Below are positions 17,906 to 26,911 of a stretch of DNA of 64,000 nt, one piece after another. Below the pieces are notes generated by a model. That model had not been told where the DNA came from and did no database searches. It worked only from the letters and a program-made list of their open reading frames with translations. A program made the translations under genes and the position numbers. The stretch is from contig NZ_LMHC01000026.1 of the NCBI RefSeq assembly GCF_001427665.1, forward strand, positions 63,044 through 127,043, written 5' to 3'. The stretch's first letter is position 1. Every line of letters starts with the position of its first letter. This DNA comes from Caulobacter sp. Root655 (lineage in GTDB: Bacteria; Pseudomonadota; Alphaproteobacteria; Caulobacterales; Caulobacteraceae).

Positions 17906-18958
17906 TTGTCCGATCCCGTTCGACTGACCTCCCTGGCCCATGGCGGCGGCTGCGGCTGCAAGCTGTCGCCCGCCGTGCTGCGCGACATCCTCGCCCAGTC
18001 GCCGGCCGCCGGCCTGTTTCCCAACCTGATGGTCGGGACCGAAACCTCGGACGACGCGGCCGTCTGGCGGCTGAACGACCAGCAGGCCCTGGTCGCCACC
18101 ACCGACTTCTTCATGCCGGTGGTCGACGACCCCCGCGACTTCGGGCGCATCGCCGCGACCAACGCCCTGTCCGACGTCTATGCGATGGGGGCGACGCCGA
18201 TCTTCGCCCTGGCGATCGTCGGCATGCCCATCGACAAGCTGCCGGTCGAGACGATCGGCGCGATCCTGGCCGGTGGGGCCTCGGTGTGCGCGGCGGCGGG
18301 CGTGCCGATCGCCGGCGGCCACTCCATCGACAGCGTCGAGCCGATCTACGGCCTGGTCGCCCTGGGCCTGGTCCACCCCGACCGGGTGCTGTCCAACCGG
18401 GGCGCGCGGGCCGGCGACGTGCTGATCCTGACCAAGGCGCTGGGCGTCGGGGTGCTGAGCGCGGCGTTCAAGCAACAGCGCCTGTCGCACGAGGGCTATG
18501 CGGCCCTGATCGCCACCACCACCCAGCTGAACACGGTCGGGGCGGTGCTGGGCGACGTCGCGGGAGTCCATGCGGTCACCGACGTCACTGGCTTCGGCCT
18601 GCTGGGCCACTTGCTGGAAATGTGTCGCGGCGCTGGGCTGGCGGCCGAGCTCGACGCCGGCGCGCCCGCGCTGTTGACCGAGGTCGAGGCCCTGGCCAGG
18701 GCCGGGGTGCGTACCGGCGCCGCTGTTCGCAACTGGGCCAGCTATGGCGCGGCCGTCCAGATGCCCGCCGCCGCGCCGGACTGGCGGCGCGACCTGCTGG
18801 CCGATCCGCAGACCAGCGGCGGCCTGCTGATCGCGGTCGCCCCCGAGGACGCGGCGGCCGTCCTGCGCCAGGTCGTGGACGCCGGGTTCGGCGCCGCCCG
18901 GGTCGTCGGGCGGATGGTCGCGGGGGCGCCGGAGGTGAGGGTGGTGAACGGGGGTTAG
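17906..18958 (+). CDS. selD: Selenide, water dikinase (selenophosphate synthetase)
   Basis: A 350-residue protein with the active-site motif GGGCGCKL near residue 13-20; the catalytic position is Cys, not selenocysteine. Family blocks include GTETSDDAAVWRLNDQQALV, FGRIAATNALSDVYAMGATP, AGGHSIDSVEPIYG and ADPQTSGGLLIAV. It makes selenophosphate from selenide and ATP. The start is a TTG at 17906 with AGGAG eight bases ahead. No selA or selB is visible, so the local use of selenium appears to be tRNA modification by SelU. Its stop overlaps the convergent AraC gene by four bases. Confidence 0.96.
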   Translation: MSDPVRLTSLAHGGGCGCKLSPAVLRDILAQSPAAGLFPNLMVGTETSDDAAVWRLNDQQALVATTDFFMPVVDDPRDFGRIAATNALSDVYAMGATPIFALAIVGMPIDKLPVETIGAILAGGASVCAAAGVPIAGGHSIDSVEPIYGLVALGLVHPDRVLSNRGARAGDVLILTKALGVGVLSAAFKQQRLSHEGYAALIATTTQLNTVGAVLGDVAGVHAVTDVTGFGLLGHLLEMCRGAGLAAELDAGAPALLTEVEALARAGVRTGAAVRNWASYGAAVQMPAAAPDWRRDLLADPQTSGGLLIAVAPEDAAAVLRQVVDAGFGAARVVGRMVAGAPEVRVVNGG

Positions 18959-19968
18959 AGCGCTTTCCGGTTCCGCGGACTGGCCCCCGTCCAGCGCTTG
19001 AACGCCCGGGAGAACGAACTCGGGTCGGAGAAGCCGACCAGATAGGCGGTCTCGTTCACCGAGGTCTTATCGCCACTCAGATAGTGCAGGGCCATGCGGT
19101 GGCGCAGGTCGTCGACCAGCAGGTCGTAGCTGACATCTTCCTGCTTCAGGCGACGATAGAGCGACGTGCGGCTGAGACCCAGTTGCCTGGCCACGCTTGC
19201 CATGCCGGCGTCGCCCTTGTGCAGCATGGGGATCAGCAGGCCTTCCACCCGCCCGCGCAGGGTCTGGGCGTTCTCGAGGCTCTTCAGCAGCTTGTCGGCG
19301 TGGTCGCTGAGGACGCCGAACGCGTAGCGGCTTGGGTTGTGCAGCGGGATGCCCAGCCAGGAAGCGTCAATCATGATGGCGTTCCGGTCGCTGCCGAACG
19401 TCACCGGGACCCCCAGGACGCGCTCGTACTCGGCGGCGTGTTCCGGAGCCTGATGGGTGACGTGCACCGCCTTGGCGAAGGGCGCGTCGGGGAAATGGCG
19501 ACGGGTCTCGGAAATGAACCGCGACCAGGTCGATTCCGTCATCTCCGGAAAGCTGTTGGGGTCGGCGCGCATGTCGACCATCCACAGCTCGCCATCTTGC
19601 CGCGCCAATTGAAACCGGCCGCCCTTCACCGGAACGTCGACCTCGGCGACCAGGCGGCCGTAGCGGTTCAGCTCCATCAGCGCCTCGCCCATGGTCGGGG
19701 CGGCGTAGCAGATCAGTCCGACGACGGACAATTCCTTGAAATCGTTGGTGGCCCCCAGGCGGAGCGCCAGCGCGGGCTCCCCGCACAGCGCCTTGGCGGC
19801 CCGCATCAGCGCGACGTAGCTGGCTAGCGGGATGCGGCTGTCGGGGTCCTTCAGGTCGCCCGGCCCTATGCCCGACCGCGCGGCGAGGGCCTCCGCGCCG
19901 GCGCCCCGCGACAGGGCGTACTGCATCAGGTTGTTGACGTACCCCGCGGAGACGGTGGGCTCGGGCAT
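18955..19968 (-). CDS. AraC-family regulator with arabinose-binding-type N-terminal domain
   Basis: About 337 residues from the ATG at 19968, chosen because AGAGGACG lies just ahead. Residues ~10-190 match the Arabinose_bd-like domain of OruR/ArgR-type AraC proteins (LMQYALSRGAGAEALAARSG; DFKELSVVGLICYAAPTMGE). The C-terminus has the AraC HTH pair (SVARQLGLSRTSLYRRLKQE and TAYLVGFSDPSSFSRAFKRW). The divergent neighbour is the DUF2306 membrane protein, 107 bases away, a plausible target. Confidence 0.9.
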   Translation of the reverse strand: MPEPTVSAGYVNNLMQYALSRGAGAEALAARSGIGPGDLKDPDSRIPLASYVALMRAAKALCGEPALALRLGATNDFKELSVVGLICYAAPTMGEALMELNRYGRLVAEVDVPVKGGRFQLARQDGELWMVDMRADPNSFPEMTESTWSRFISETRRHFPDAPFAKAVHVTHQAPEHAAEYERVLGVPVTFGSDRNAIMIDASWLGIPLHNPSRYAFGVLSDHADKLLKSLENAQTLRGRVEGLLIPMLHKGDAGMASVARQLGLSRTSLYRRLKQEDVSYDLLVDDLRHRMALHYLSGDKTSVNETAYLVGFSDPSSFSRAFKRWTGASPRNRKAL

Positions 19969-20075
19969 GGTTTCGTCCTCTTGAAACCGAAAGCCATGTT
20001 TTCTGGTCACGGCCGTCATGGGCCCTCGAACCTGTGCGGGATATCCCTTCCCGGCAAGGGCTTTGGGGAACCGGA

Positions 20076-20897
20076 ATGACGGCGACGACGGCTTTGGCGG
20101 AACGTTCGAAATTGACGGCGGACAAGGTCCTGGGGGCGTCGGCCGTCTTCTGGTTCCTGGTCGCCGTGGTCGGACAGTGGGCCTTCGTGGCCTATGTGGT
20201 GTCCTTCTACGGCGGGGCGGCGCTCCAAGGGAATTTCGAGCGCTGGAACGAGGTTCTGGTCGGCGGCTACGTGCGGGGCGGGACGGTCGGCAACGTGGTG
20301 CTGGGCGCGCACCTCCTGCTGGCGGTGGTCATCACCGTCGGCGGACCGCTGCAACTGATCCCCTGGCTCCGGGCCCGGGCGCGGCCCTTCCACCGCTGGA
20401 ACGGCCGCCTCTACATCCTGACCGCGATCGTCATCAGCCTGGCCGGGCTCTACATGGTCTGGACCCGGGGAACGGCCGGCGGCCCCCTGATGCGGATTGG
20501 CATCAGCCTGAACGGGGTGCTGATCCTGGCCTGCGCCGTGCTGGCCTGGCGCCATGCGATGGCCCGCCGGATCGACGTCCATCGCCGCTGGGCCCTGCGG
20601 ACCTTCGTCCTGGTTAGCGGGGTGTGGTTCTTCCGGGTCGGGCTGATGCTGTGGATCCTCCTGAACCAGGGACCGGTCGGCATCGGCAAGGACTTCGACG
20701 GACCGTTCGTGCGGTTCTGGGCGTTCGGCTGCTACCTCGTGCCGCTCGCCGTGCTTGAGGTCTACCTGCGCGCCCGGGATCGTTCCGGACCGCCGGGAAA
20801 GCTGATGATGGCCGGCGCGCTGTTCGTGCTCGCCGCCGGGGTCGGCATCGGCATTTTCGACGCCGCGATGGGGATGTGGCTGCCGCGCATGACCTGA
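20076..20897 (+). CDS. DUF2306 integral membrane protein
   Basis: About 273 residues with around seven hydrophobic segments. DUF2306 features are seen: a His-rich loop RARPFHRWNGRLYILTAIV and a second DVHRRWALRTFVLVSGVWFF, resembling the heme-ligand spacing of cytochrome b561-like proteins. The ATG at 20076 is preferred over one at 20034 because the protein family starts here. Function is unknown; divergent from an AraC regulator that may control it. Confidence 0.8.
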   Translation: MTATTALAERSKLTADKVLGASAVFWFLVAVVGQWAFVAYVVSFYGGAALQGNFERWNEVLVGGYVRGGTVGNVVLGAHLLLAVVITVGGPLQLIPWLRARARPFHRWNGRLYILTAIVISLAGLYMVWTRGTAGGPLMRIGISLNGVLILACAVLAWRHAMARRIDVHRRWALRTFVLVSGVWFFRVGLMLWILLNQGPVGIGKDFDGPFVRFWAFGCYLVPLAVLEVYLRARDRSGPPGKLMMAGALFVLAAGVGIGIFDAAMGMWLPRMT

Positions 20898-20915
20898 GCG
20901 TGAGATCCGCTCCCC

Positions 20916-21929
20916 CTATTGCGCGGCCTTGATCACGATGCGCCCGACGTCGGCGATCACCCGGTCCTGGTCGGCTTCGTTCAGCGACGACCCCGACAGG
21001 AACACCGCCACGGCGAACTTTCGGCCGTCCTTGAGCCTGTAGACGCCGATGTCGTTGACCGCCGGGGTGAAGCCCAGGTCGGCGCGGGCCGTGCCGCTTC
21101 TATGCGCCAGGCGCGCGCCGTCGGGCAGGGCGGCGCGCAGACGGCCGGGCGCGCTGGGGCTGGCGATCATGACCTTCACCAGGCGTCGGGTCGAGGCCGG
21201 CGACAGCAACTCGCCCTGGTTCAGCGCCTCCAGGAACCGCACCGCGCCAAGCGGCGTGGCGGTGTCCTTCGGATCGGCCAGATAGGCCAGGGTGGCGCGG
21301 CGCCGGGTCTCGGCGGGAACGGCCTCCAGGGCGGCGCGATAGGCGGCCTCGCCCTTCCAGCCGGCGCGGAACGAGGCCAGGCCGAACATTTCCGGCTGCA
21401 GCTGGCGCTCGTAGCGGTCGATGTCGACAGGTTTGACCTTGCGGCCCTGCAGCCAGGCCGTCACCGCCCCCGGGCCGCCGACCGCCTCCATCAGCACGTC
21501 GGCGGCGGTGTTGTCGCCATCGCCGACCGCCCGCTCGAGCAATTCGGCGACGGTGTAGTCCTTGCGGCCCGGCCAGACGTCGGCGATCGGGCTGTGGGGC
21601 GGCGACAGGTCGACGTCCTCGATGGTCAGCACTTGGTCCAGCTTCAGCCGCCTGGCGTCGACCTCGGCCAGCACCGCCGCCCCGAGGGGCGCCTTGGACG
21701 CGCCCTGCAAGGGAAAGCGCCGCTCGCCGTTGAACGAGATGATCTGGCTGGTGCTCAGGTCCTCGATCGCCACGCCCAGGGTTCCCGGGACCGCGCGGTC
21801 GGCGACCTGCTGCAACTGGACGGTCAGTTTCTCGCGGTCGAGCAGCGGGTCCTCCTGGCCCAGCATCGGCGGTTCGCCGCAACCGGCGAGCAGCAGGGCC
21901 AGGGCGATGGCGGCGGCTCGGAACGACAT
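20916..21929 (-). CDS. Class A-like beta-lactamase / serine hydrolase, lipoprotein
   Basis: A 337-residue protein with a lipobox signal (ALALLLAGC), so probably lipid-anchored. The active serine lies in GASKAP (SxxK motif near residue 91). The SDN motif is GDN here (AVGDGDNTAADVL) and the KTG motif is RSG (HRSGTARADLG). An omega-loop-like segment is VDIDRYERQLQPEMFGL. The fold is that of class A beta-lactamases, but the altered SDN and KTG leave open whether it hydrolyses beta-lactams. It is convergent with DUF2306 and divergent from trmJ, 97 bases away. Confidence 0.82.
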   Translation of the reverse strand: MSFRAAAIALALLLAGCGEPPMLGQEDPLLDREKLTVQLQQVADRAVPGTLGVAIEDLSTSQIISFNGERRFPLQGASKAPLGAAVLAEVDARRLKLDQVLTIEDVDLSPPHSPIADVWPGRKDYTVAELLERAVGDGDNTAADVLMEAVGGPGAVTAWLQGRKVKPVDIDRYERQLQPEMFGLASFRAGWKGEAAYRAALEAVPAETRRRATLAYLADPKDTATPLGAVRFLEALNQGELLSPASTRRLVKVMIASPSAPGRLRAALPDGARLAHRSGTARADLGFTPAVNDIGVYRLKDGRKFAVAVFLSGSSLNEADQDRVIADVGRIVIKAAQ

Positions 21930-22026
21930 GCGGGCGGTCTCTGAGGAACGAGCTGGACCGTGGCTAAACGCGCGACGTGGCATTGTGGGGCTTGCACCGC
22001 GCGGCCTACCGGCGGCAAAGGGAGCG

Positions 22027-22827
22027 ATGAGCTCGAACTTTCCCCCGCCCTGCGTGATCCTCAACCAGCCGCAACTGGCCGAAAACATCGGCGCGGTCGC
22101 CCGGGTGATGGCCAATTTCGGCCTCGAGGATCTGCGCCTGGTCAAGCCGCGCGACGGCTGGCCGCAGGAGCGCGCCTGGCCCAGCGCCTCGGGCGCCAAC
22201 TGGCCGCTCGACAACGCCAAGGTGTTCGACACGCTGGAAGCGGCGATCGCCGACCTGAAGCTGGTGTTCGCCACCACGGCTCGCCCGCGCGAGACCCGCC
22301 TGCCGGTGGTCACCCCGCGCGAGGCCGCCGCCCAGCTGTCGGACGAGGTGGCCCAGGGCTTCGCGGTCGGCTTGCTGTTCGGCGGCGAGCGGGCCGGGCT
22401 GGAGACCGACGACATCGCCCTGTGCCAGGCGATCATCTCCATCCCGATCGACGAGCGCTTTCGCTCGCTGAACCTGGCCCAGGCCGTGTCGATCAACGCC
22501 TACGAATGGAAGATGACGGTCGACGACCGCCCCTGGGTGAAGTTCGAGCAGAACGTCGAGCCGCCGGCCGACCAGTCCAGTCTGATCGGCCTGTACGGCC
22601 AGCTGGAGGACGAACTGGAGGCCGCCGGCTTCTACCATCCGCCCGAGAAGAAACCGTCGATGGTCCGCAACCTGCGCGCCCCGTTGGCCCGGGCCAGGCT
22701 GACCGAGCAGGAGGTGCGCACCTTCCGCGGCGTGGTCACCGCGCTGTCCCGGGGCCGGGGCAGGGTGCTGGCCAAGCTGGCGGCGCAGAAGGCGGCGAAG
22801 GCTGGCAAGCCGGAAGTGGAAGGTTAG
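22027..22827 (+). CDS. trmJ: tRNA (cytidine/uridine-2'-O-)-methyltransferase, SpoU/TrmJ type
   Basis: A 266-residue SPOUT methyltransferase. The three family motifs are clear: LNQPQLAENIGAVARVMANF at the start, LLFGGERAGLETDDIALC in the middle and IPIDERFRSLNLAQAVSINA for the trefoil knot. The C-terminal extension (residues ~170-266) is typical for TrmJ, which methylates tRNA position 32. AAAGGGAG precedes the ATG at 22027. Confidence 0.9.
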   Translation: MSSNFPPPCVILNQPQLAENIGAVARVMANFGLEDLRLVKPRDGWPQERAWPSASGANWPLDNAKVFDTLEAAIADLKLVFATTARPRETRLPVVTPREAAAQLSDEVAQGFAVGLLFGGERAGLETDDIALCQAIISIPIDERFRSLNLAQAVSINAYEWKMTVDDRPWVKFEQNVEPPADQSSLIGLYGQLEDELEAAGFYHPPEKKPSMVRNLRAPLARARLTEQEVRTFRGVVTALSRGRGRVLAKLAAQKAAKAGKPEVEG

Positions 22828-22835
22828 GCCGAGAG

Positions 22836-22950
22836 GCTCTGCGTCCTTCGAGGCCCGCTATGCGGGCGTCTCAGGAAGAGGAGCTTTGTTGCTGAATTCC
22901 TCATCCTGAGGCGCGAGGCGTAGCCGAGCCTCGAAGGACGCACGGCGTCG
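22836..22950. repeat. Intergenic palindromic element, CTGCGTCCTTCGAGGC type
   Basis: The left arm CTGCGTCCTTCGAGGC is matched by the right arm GCCTCGAAGGACGCA about 90 bases later, with smaller inner palindromes (CGCGAGGCGTAGCCGAGCCTCG). It separates trmJ from the DUF1254 gene and belongs to a different family from the GTCATCCCGG elements. Confidence 0.75.
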
Positions 22951-23015
22951 CCGCCCCTTGCGGCCCGTCCCCATCCGTCGTCTTCTCCTGTCAAACAAAC
23001 GTTGGGGGAAACGGC

Positions 23016-24293
23016 ATGAACCGTCGACAACTGATGCTGACCGCCGGCGCGCTGGGCCTGGTGGGGACACCGGCCTTGGCCGCTGGGGCGGACCCCGACG
23101 CGGCCCGCGACGCCTGGTTCTACGCCCTGCCGCTGATCGAGATGGCCACCACCCGGGCCCGGGTGCTCAAGACGCCGGGCGCGGCGATCAACAGGCTCAA
23201 CCACGGGCGGGTGCTGTCCGACCACACGTTCCGGGCGGTGACCACGCCCAACAACGACACCCTCTATTCCATCGCCTTCCTCGATCTGAGCCAAGGGCCC
23301 GCGACCCTGACCGTGCCGGCCACCGGGGCGCGCTACTGGTCGGCGGCGGTGATGGACATGTTCACCAACAACAACGCCGTGCTGGGCCTGCGCACCGTGG
23401 GCGGCGAGGGCGGGACCTTCACCCTGGTCGGACCGGGCCAGGCCGCGCGCGGTCCCAACCCGGTGCGTATCGCCACCCCGCACGCCTGGCTGCTGATCCG
23501 CACCCTGGTCGCCGACGCGGCCGACCTGCCGGCGGCGCACAAGGTCCAGGACGGTTTCGTCCTGACCGCTCCCAAGGCCGCCGCGCCGCCGGCCTACGCC
23601 GCGCGCGACGCCGATCCGGCCGCCTATTTCGCTGCCGCTCGCCAACTGCTGGCGGCCGAGCCCGCGCCGGCCAGCGACCTGCGGATCTTGCGTCGGACCT
23701 CCGCCTTCCTGGGCGCGGGACCGTTCGACGCCGACCAGGCCAAGGCCGGGGCCGACAGGGCCCAACTGATCACCAAGTTCGCCCTGGGCCGCCAGAGCTT
23801 CGTCCAGGGCTGGGCCTATCCGCGCGCCAACCTCGGCGACTACGGCCAGGACTACATCTACCGCGCCATCGTCGCCCTGGCCGGTCTGGGCGCCCTGCCG
23901 GTGGCCGAGGCCATGTACATGAAGGCGGCCGGCGACAACGGAGCGGGGCTGTTCACCGGCGACGGCCTCTATCGCCTGAGCCTGCCGGCCCAACTGCCGC
24001 TCGACGGCTTCTGGTCGCTGGCGATGTACGAGGCCACGGCCGACGGCCAGTATTTCTTCACCGACAACCCGCTGAACCGCTACGCCATCGGCGACCGCAC
24101 GGCCGGGCTGAAGCGCGAGGCCGACGGTTCGCTGAACCTGTGGATCGGCCGCGCCGACCCCGGTGGCGAACGCTCGGCCAACTGGCTGCCCGCGCCCAAG
24201 GCCGGGCCGTTCGCGCTGTACCTGCGGACCTATTTGCCGAAGCCGGAGCTGTTGGACGGCCGGTTCCGGTTCAAGGCGGTGGAGAAGGTCTAA
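23016..24293 (+). CDS. Secreted DUF1254/DUF1214 domain protein
   Basis: A 425-residue protein with an RR-containing signal peptide (MNRRQLMLTAGALGLVG) that ends near PALAAG and may be Tat-type. The N-terminal DUF1254 part has AWFYALPLIEMATTRARVL and TTPNNDTLYSIAFLDLSQGP. The C-terminal DUF1214 part has LDGFWSLAMYEATADGQYFF and LNLWIGRADPGGERSANWLP. Both domains are usually found together in periplasmic proteins of unknown function. It stands alone, flanked by repeats. Confidence 0.85.
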   Translation: MNRRQLMLTAGALGLVGTPALAAGADPDAARDAWFYALPLIEMATTRARVLKTPGAAINRLNHGRVLSDHTFRAVTTPNNDTLYSIAFLDLSQGPATLTVPATGARYWSAAVMDMFTNNNAVLGLRTVGGEGGTFTLVGPGQAARGPNPVRIATPHAWLLIRTLVADAADLPAAHKVQDGFVLTAPKAAAPPAYAARDADPAAYFAAARQLLAAEPAPASDLRILRRTSAFLGAGPFDADQAKAGADRAQLITKFALGRQSFVQGWAYPRANLGDYGQDYIYRAIVALAGLGALPVAEAMYMKAAGDNGAGLFTGDGLYRLSLPAQLPLDGFWSLAMYEATADGQYFFTDNPLNRYAIGDRTAGLKREADGSLNLWIGRADPGGERSANWLPAPKAGPFALYLRTYLPKPELLDGRFRFKAVEKV

Positions 24294-24307
24294 CCAGGGT
24301 GTCGGTC

Positions 24308-24333
24308 GGGGACAGGCGCATGCGCCTGTCCCC
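24308..24333. repeat. 26-base perfect palindrome (copy 2)
   Basis: Identical over 26 bases to the palindrome at 4121-4146. It follows the DUF1254 gene by 14 bases and precedes frmA. It could serve as a terminator or be a small mobile palindromic unit. Confidence 0.75.
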
Positions 24334-24437
24334 AGTCAAGTCCGACCCCGCAAGGGGAGAGGGAAACAGTAGGGGCTCGACCCCGTCACGCCTCAAAGGC
24401 AAAGTCCGGCCCGACTCGCTGACCAGGAGACCCGACC

Positions 24438-25547
<1,110 letters not shown>

Positions 25548-25554
25548 TTTGATC

Positions 25555-25660
25555 CCTTTCCCCCTTGCGGGGAAAGGTGGCCGCGAAGCGGTCGGATAGG
25601 GGGTGTCGGCTCGGCGCTGGCTCCCCCACCCCCAACCCCTCCCCGCAAGGGGGAGGGGAG
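25555..25660. repeat. Palindromic element between frmA and fghA
   Basis: A first hairpin CCTTTCCCCCTTGCGGGGAA is followed by CTCCCCGCAAGGGGGAGG, and outer C-rich and G-rich arms pair across the element. It separates the two formaldehyde genes and ends right before the fghA ribosome site. Confidence 0.7.
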
Positions 25661-25669
25661 GAGCTTGAA

Positions 25670-26515
25670 ATGGTCGAAACCCTCGCCACCCACCGCACCC
25701 AGGGCGGAACCCTGCGCTATTGCCGGCACGACAGCGCCGCCACCGGCACGCCGATGAAGTTCACCGTCTGGACGCCGGACGGCGAGGGGCCGTTCCCCTA
25801 CCTCGTCTGGCTGTCGGGCCTGACCTGCACCGAGGACAATTTCACCACCAAGTCGGGCGTCTACGCCCATGCGGTGGCCCATGGCCTGGCCATCGTCGCG
25901 CCCGACACCAGCCCGCGAGGCCCCGATCTGGAAGGCAACGCCGTGGCCGACGATCCGGCCTATGACCTGGGGCAGGGGGCCGGCTTCTATGTCGACGCCA
26001 CCCAAGAGCCGTGGGCGCCGCACTTCCAGATGTATTCCTACGTCACCAAGGATCTGCTGGAGGCCGTCGACGGCGCCTTCCCGCTGGACGGCGCCCGGCG
26101 CGGGATTTTCGGCCACTCGATGGGCGGCCACGGGGCCCTGACCCTCGCCCTGAAGAACCCGGAGTTGTTCAGGTCGGTCAGCGCGTTTTCGCCGATCGTC
26201 TCGCCATCGAACTGCCCGTGGGGCGACAAGGCGTTGGGCGCCTATCTCGGCCCCGACCGTTCCACCTGGCGGGCCCACGACGCCGTCGCCCTGATCGAGG
26301 ACGGGGCTGGTGCGGACTTCGACGAAATCCTGGTCGACCAGGGCCTGGCCGACAGCTTCCTGGACAGTCAGCTGAAGCCCGAACGGCTGGAAGAAGCCGG
26401 CGCCGAGGCCCGCCTCAAGGTCACCGTCCGCCGCCAGGAAGGCTACGACCACAGCTACTTCTTCATCGCGACGTTCATCGGCGACCACGTGGCGTGGCAC
26501 GCGCAAAGGCTCTAG
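25670..26515 (+). CDS. fghA: S-formylglutathione hydrolase
   Basis: A 281-residue esterase-D family alpha/beta hydrolase. The nucleophile elbow is GHSMGGHGAL near residue 146; the oxyanion segment is LVWLSGLTCTEDNF; SPRGPDLEG and the catalytic His in EGYDHSYFFIATF follow. It releases formate and glutathione from S-formylglutathione, completing formaldehyde oxidation started by FrmA. GGGGAGGAG sits seven bases before the ATG. Confidence 0.95.
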   Translation: MVETLATHRTQGGTLRYCRHDSAATGTPMKFTVWTPDGEGPFPYLVWLSGLTCTEDNFTTKSGVYAHAVAHGLAIVAPDTSPRGPDLEGNAVADDPAYDLGQGAGFYVDATQEPWAPHFQMYSYVTKDLLEAVDGAFPLDGARRGIFGHSMGGHGALTLALKNPELFRSVSAFSPIVSPSNCPWGDKALGAYLGPDRSTWRAHDAVALIEDGAGADFDEILVDQGLADSFLDSQLKPERLEEAGAEARLKVTVRRQEGYDHSYFFIATFIGDHVAWHAQRL

Positions 26516-26543
26516 GCTTCGCGCGCTAGGCGAGGGATGCACG

Positions 26544-26843
26544 GTGAAGCTGCTCGATGATAACTGGTACTTCAGCCGACGCGAGAGGTCGCTGGAGTGG
26601 ATCGCTCGCGGCGGAAGCACCAAGGGAAGGCTGGTGCGCCTGAGCTGCGCGATTGCGGGTGCATTCCTGATTTTCTATGTTCTGCGGGACAGATCCCCAG
26701 GCAATGCCACCCCCTGGTGGTTCGGGCCTGCGGTGATTTCCTCGATCTTGGTCGCGCTCTTCGCGCTGTGGCGGCTGATCGAATGGCGCCGACGGATCGA
26801 GCGTCGAAAGAACCCGCCTGTAAGAACGCTCGACCTTCAATAG
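26544..26843 (+). CDS. Small two-segment membrane protein, unknown
   Basis: A 99-residue protein with a charged N-terminus (WYFSRRERSLEWIARGG), two hydrophobic segments (LVRLSCAIAGAFLIFYVL and WWFGPAVISSILVALFALW) and a basic C-terminus (EWRRRIERRKNPP). No family is recognised. It lies 28 bases after fghA and may be read through from it, but its codon use is less GC-biased than the neighbours. Confidence 0.55.
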   Translation: MKLLDDNWYFSRRERSLEWIARGGSTKGRLVRLSCAIAGAFLIFYVLRDRSPGNATPWWFGPAVISSILVALFALWRLIEWRRRIERRKNPPVRTLDLQ

Positions 26844-26851
26844 CCGCACAC

Positions 26852-26890
26852 GAAAACGCCCCCGCCACGCAGGTGACGGGGGCGTTCGCG
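26852..26890 (-). terminator. Terminator of the flotillin operon
   Basis: A 10-base stem AACGCCCCCG / CGGGGGCGTT with a 12-base loop; on the minus strand it is followed by TTTTCG. It lies 22 bases beyond the flotillin stop and also follows the small convergent gene. Confidence 0.8.
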
Positions 26891-26911
26891 TTGCGGGGCT
26901 GACGCGGTGGC

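Noticed and set aside
17906..17960. Possible selenocysteine at the SelD active site
   Set aside because: The codon in GCGCK is TGC (Cys); no in-frame TGA occurs there.
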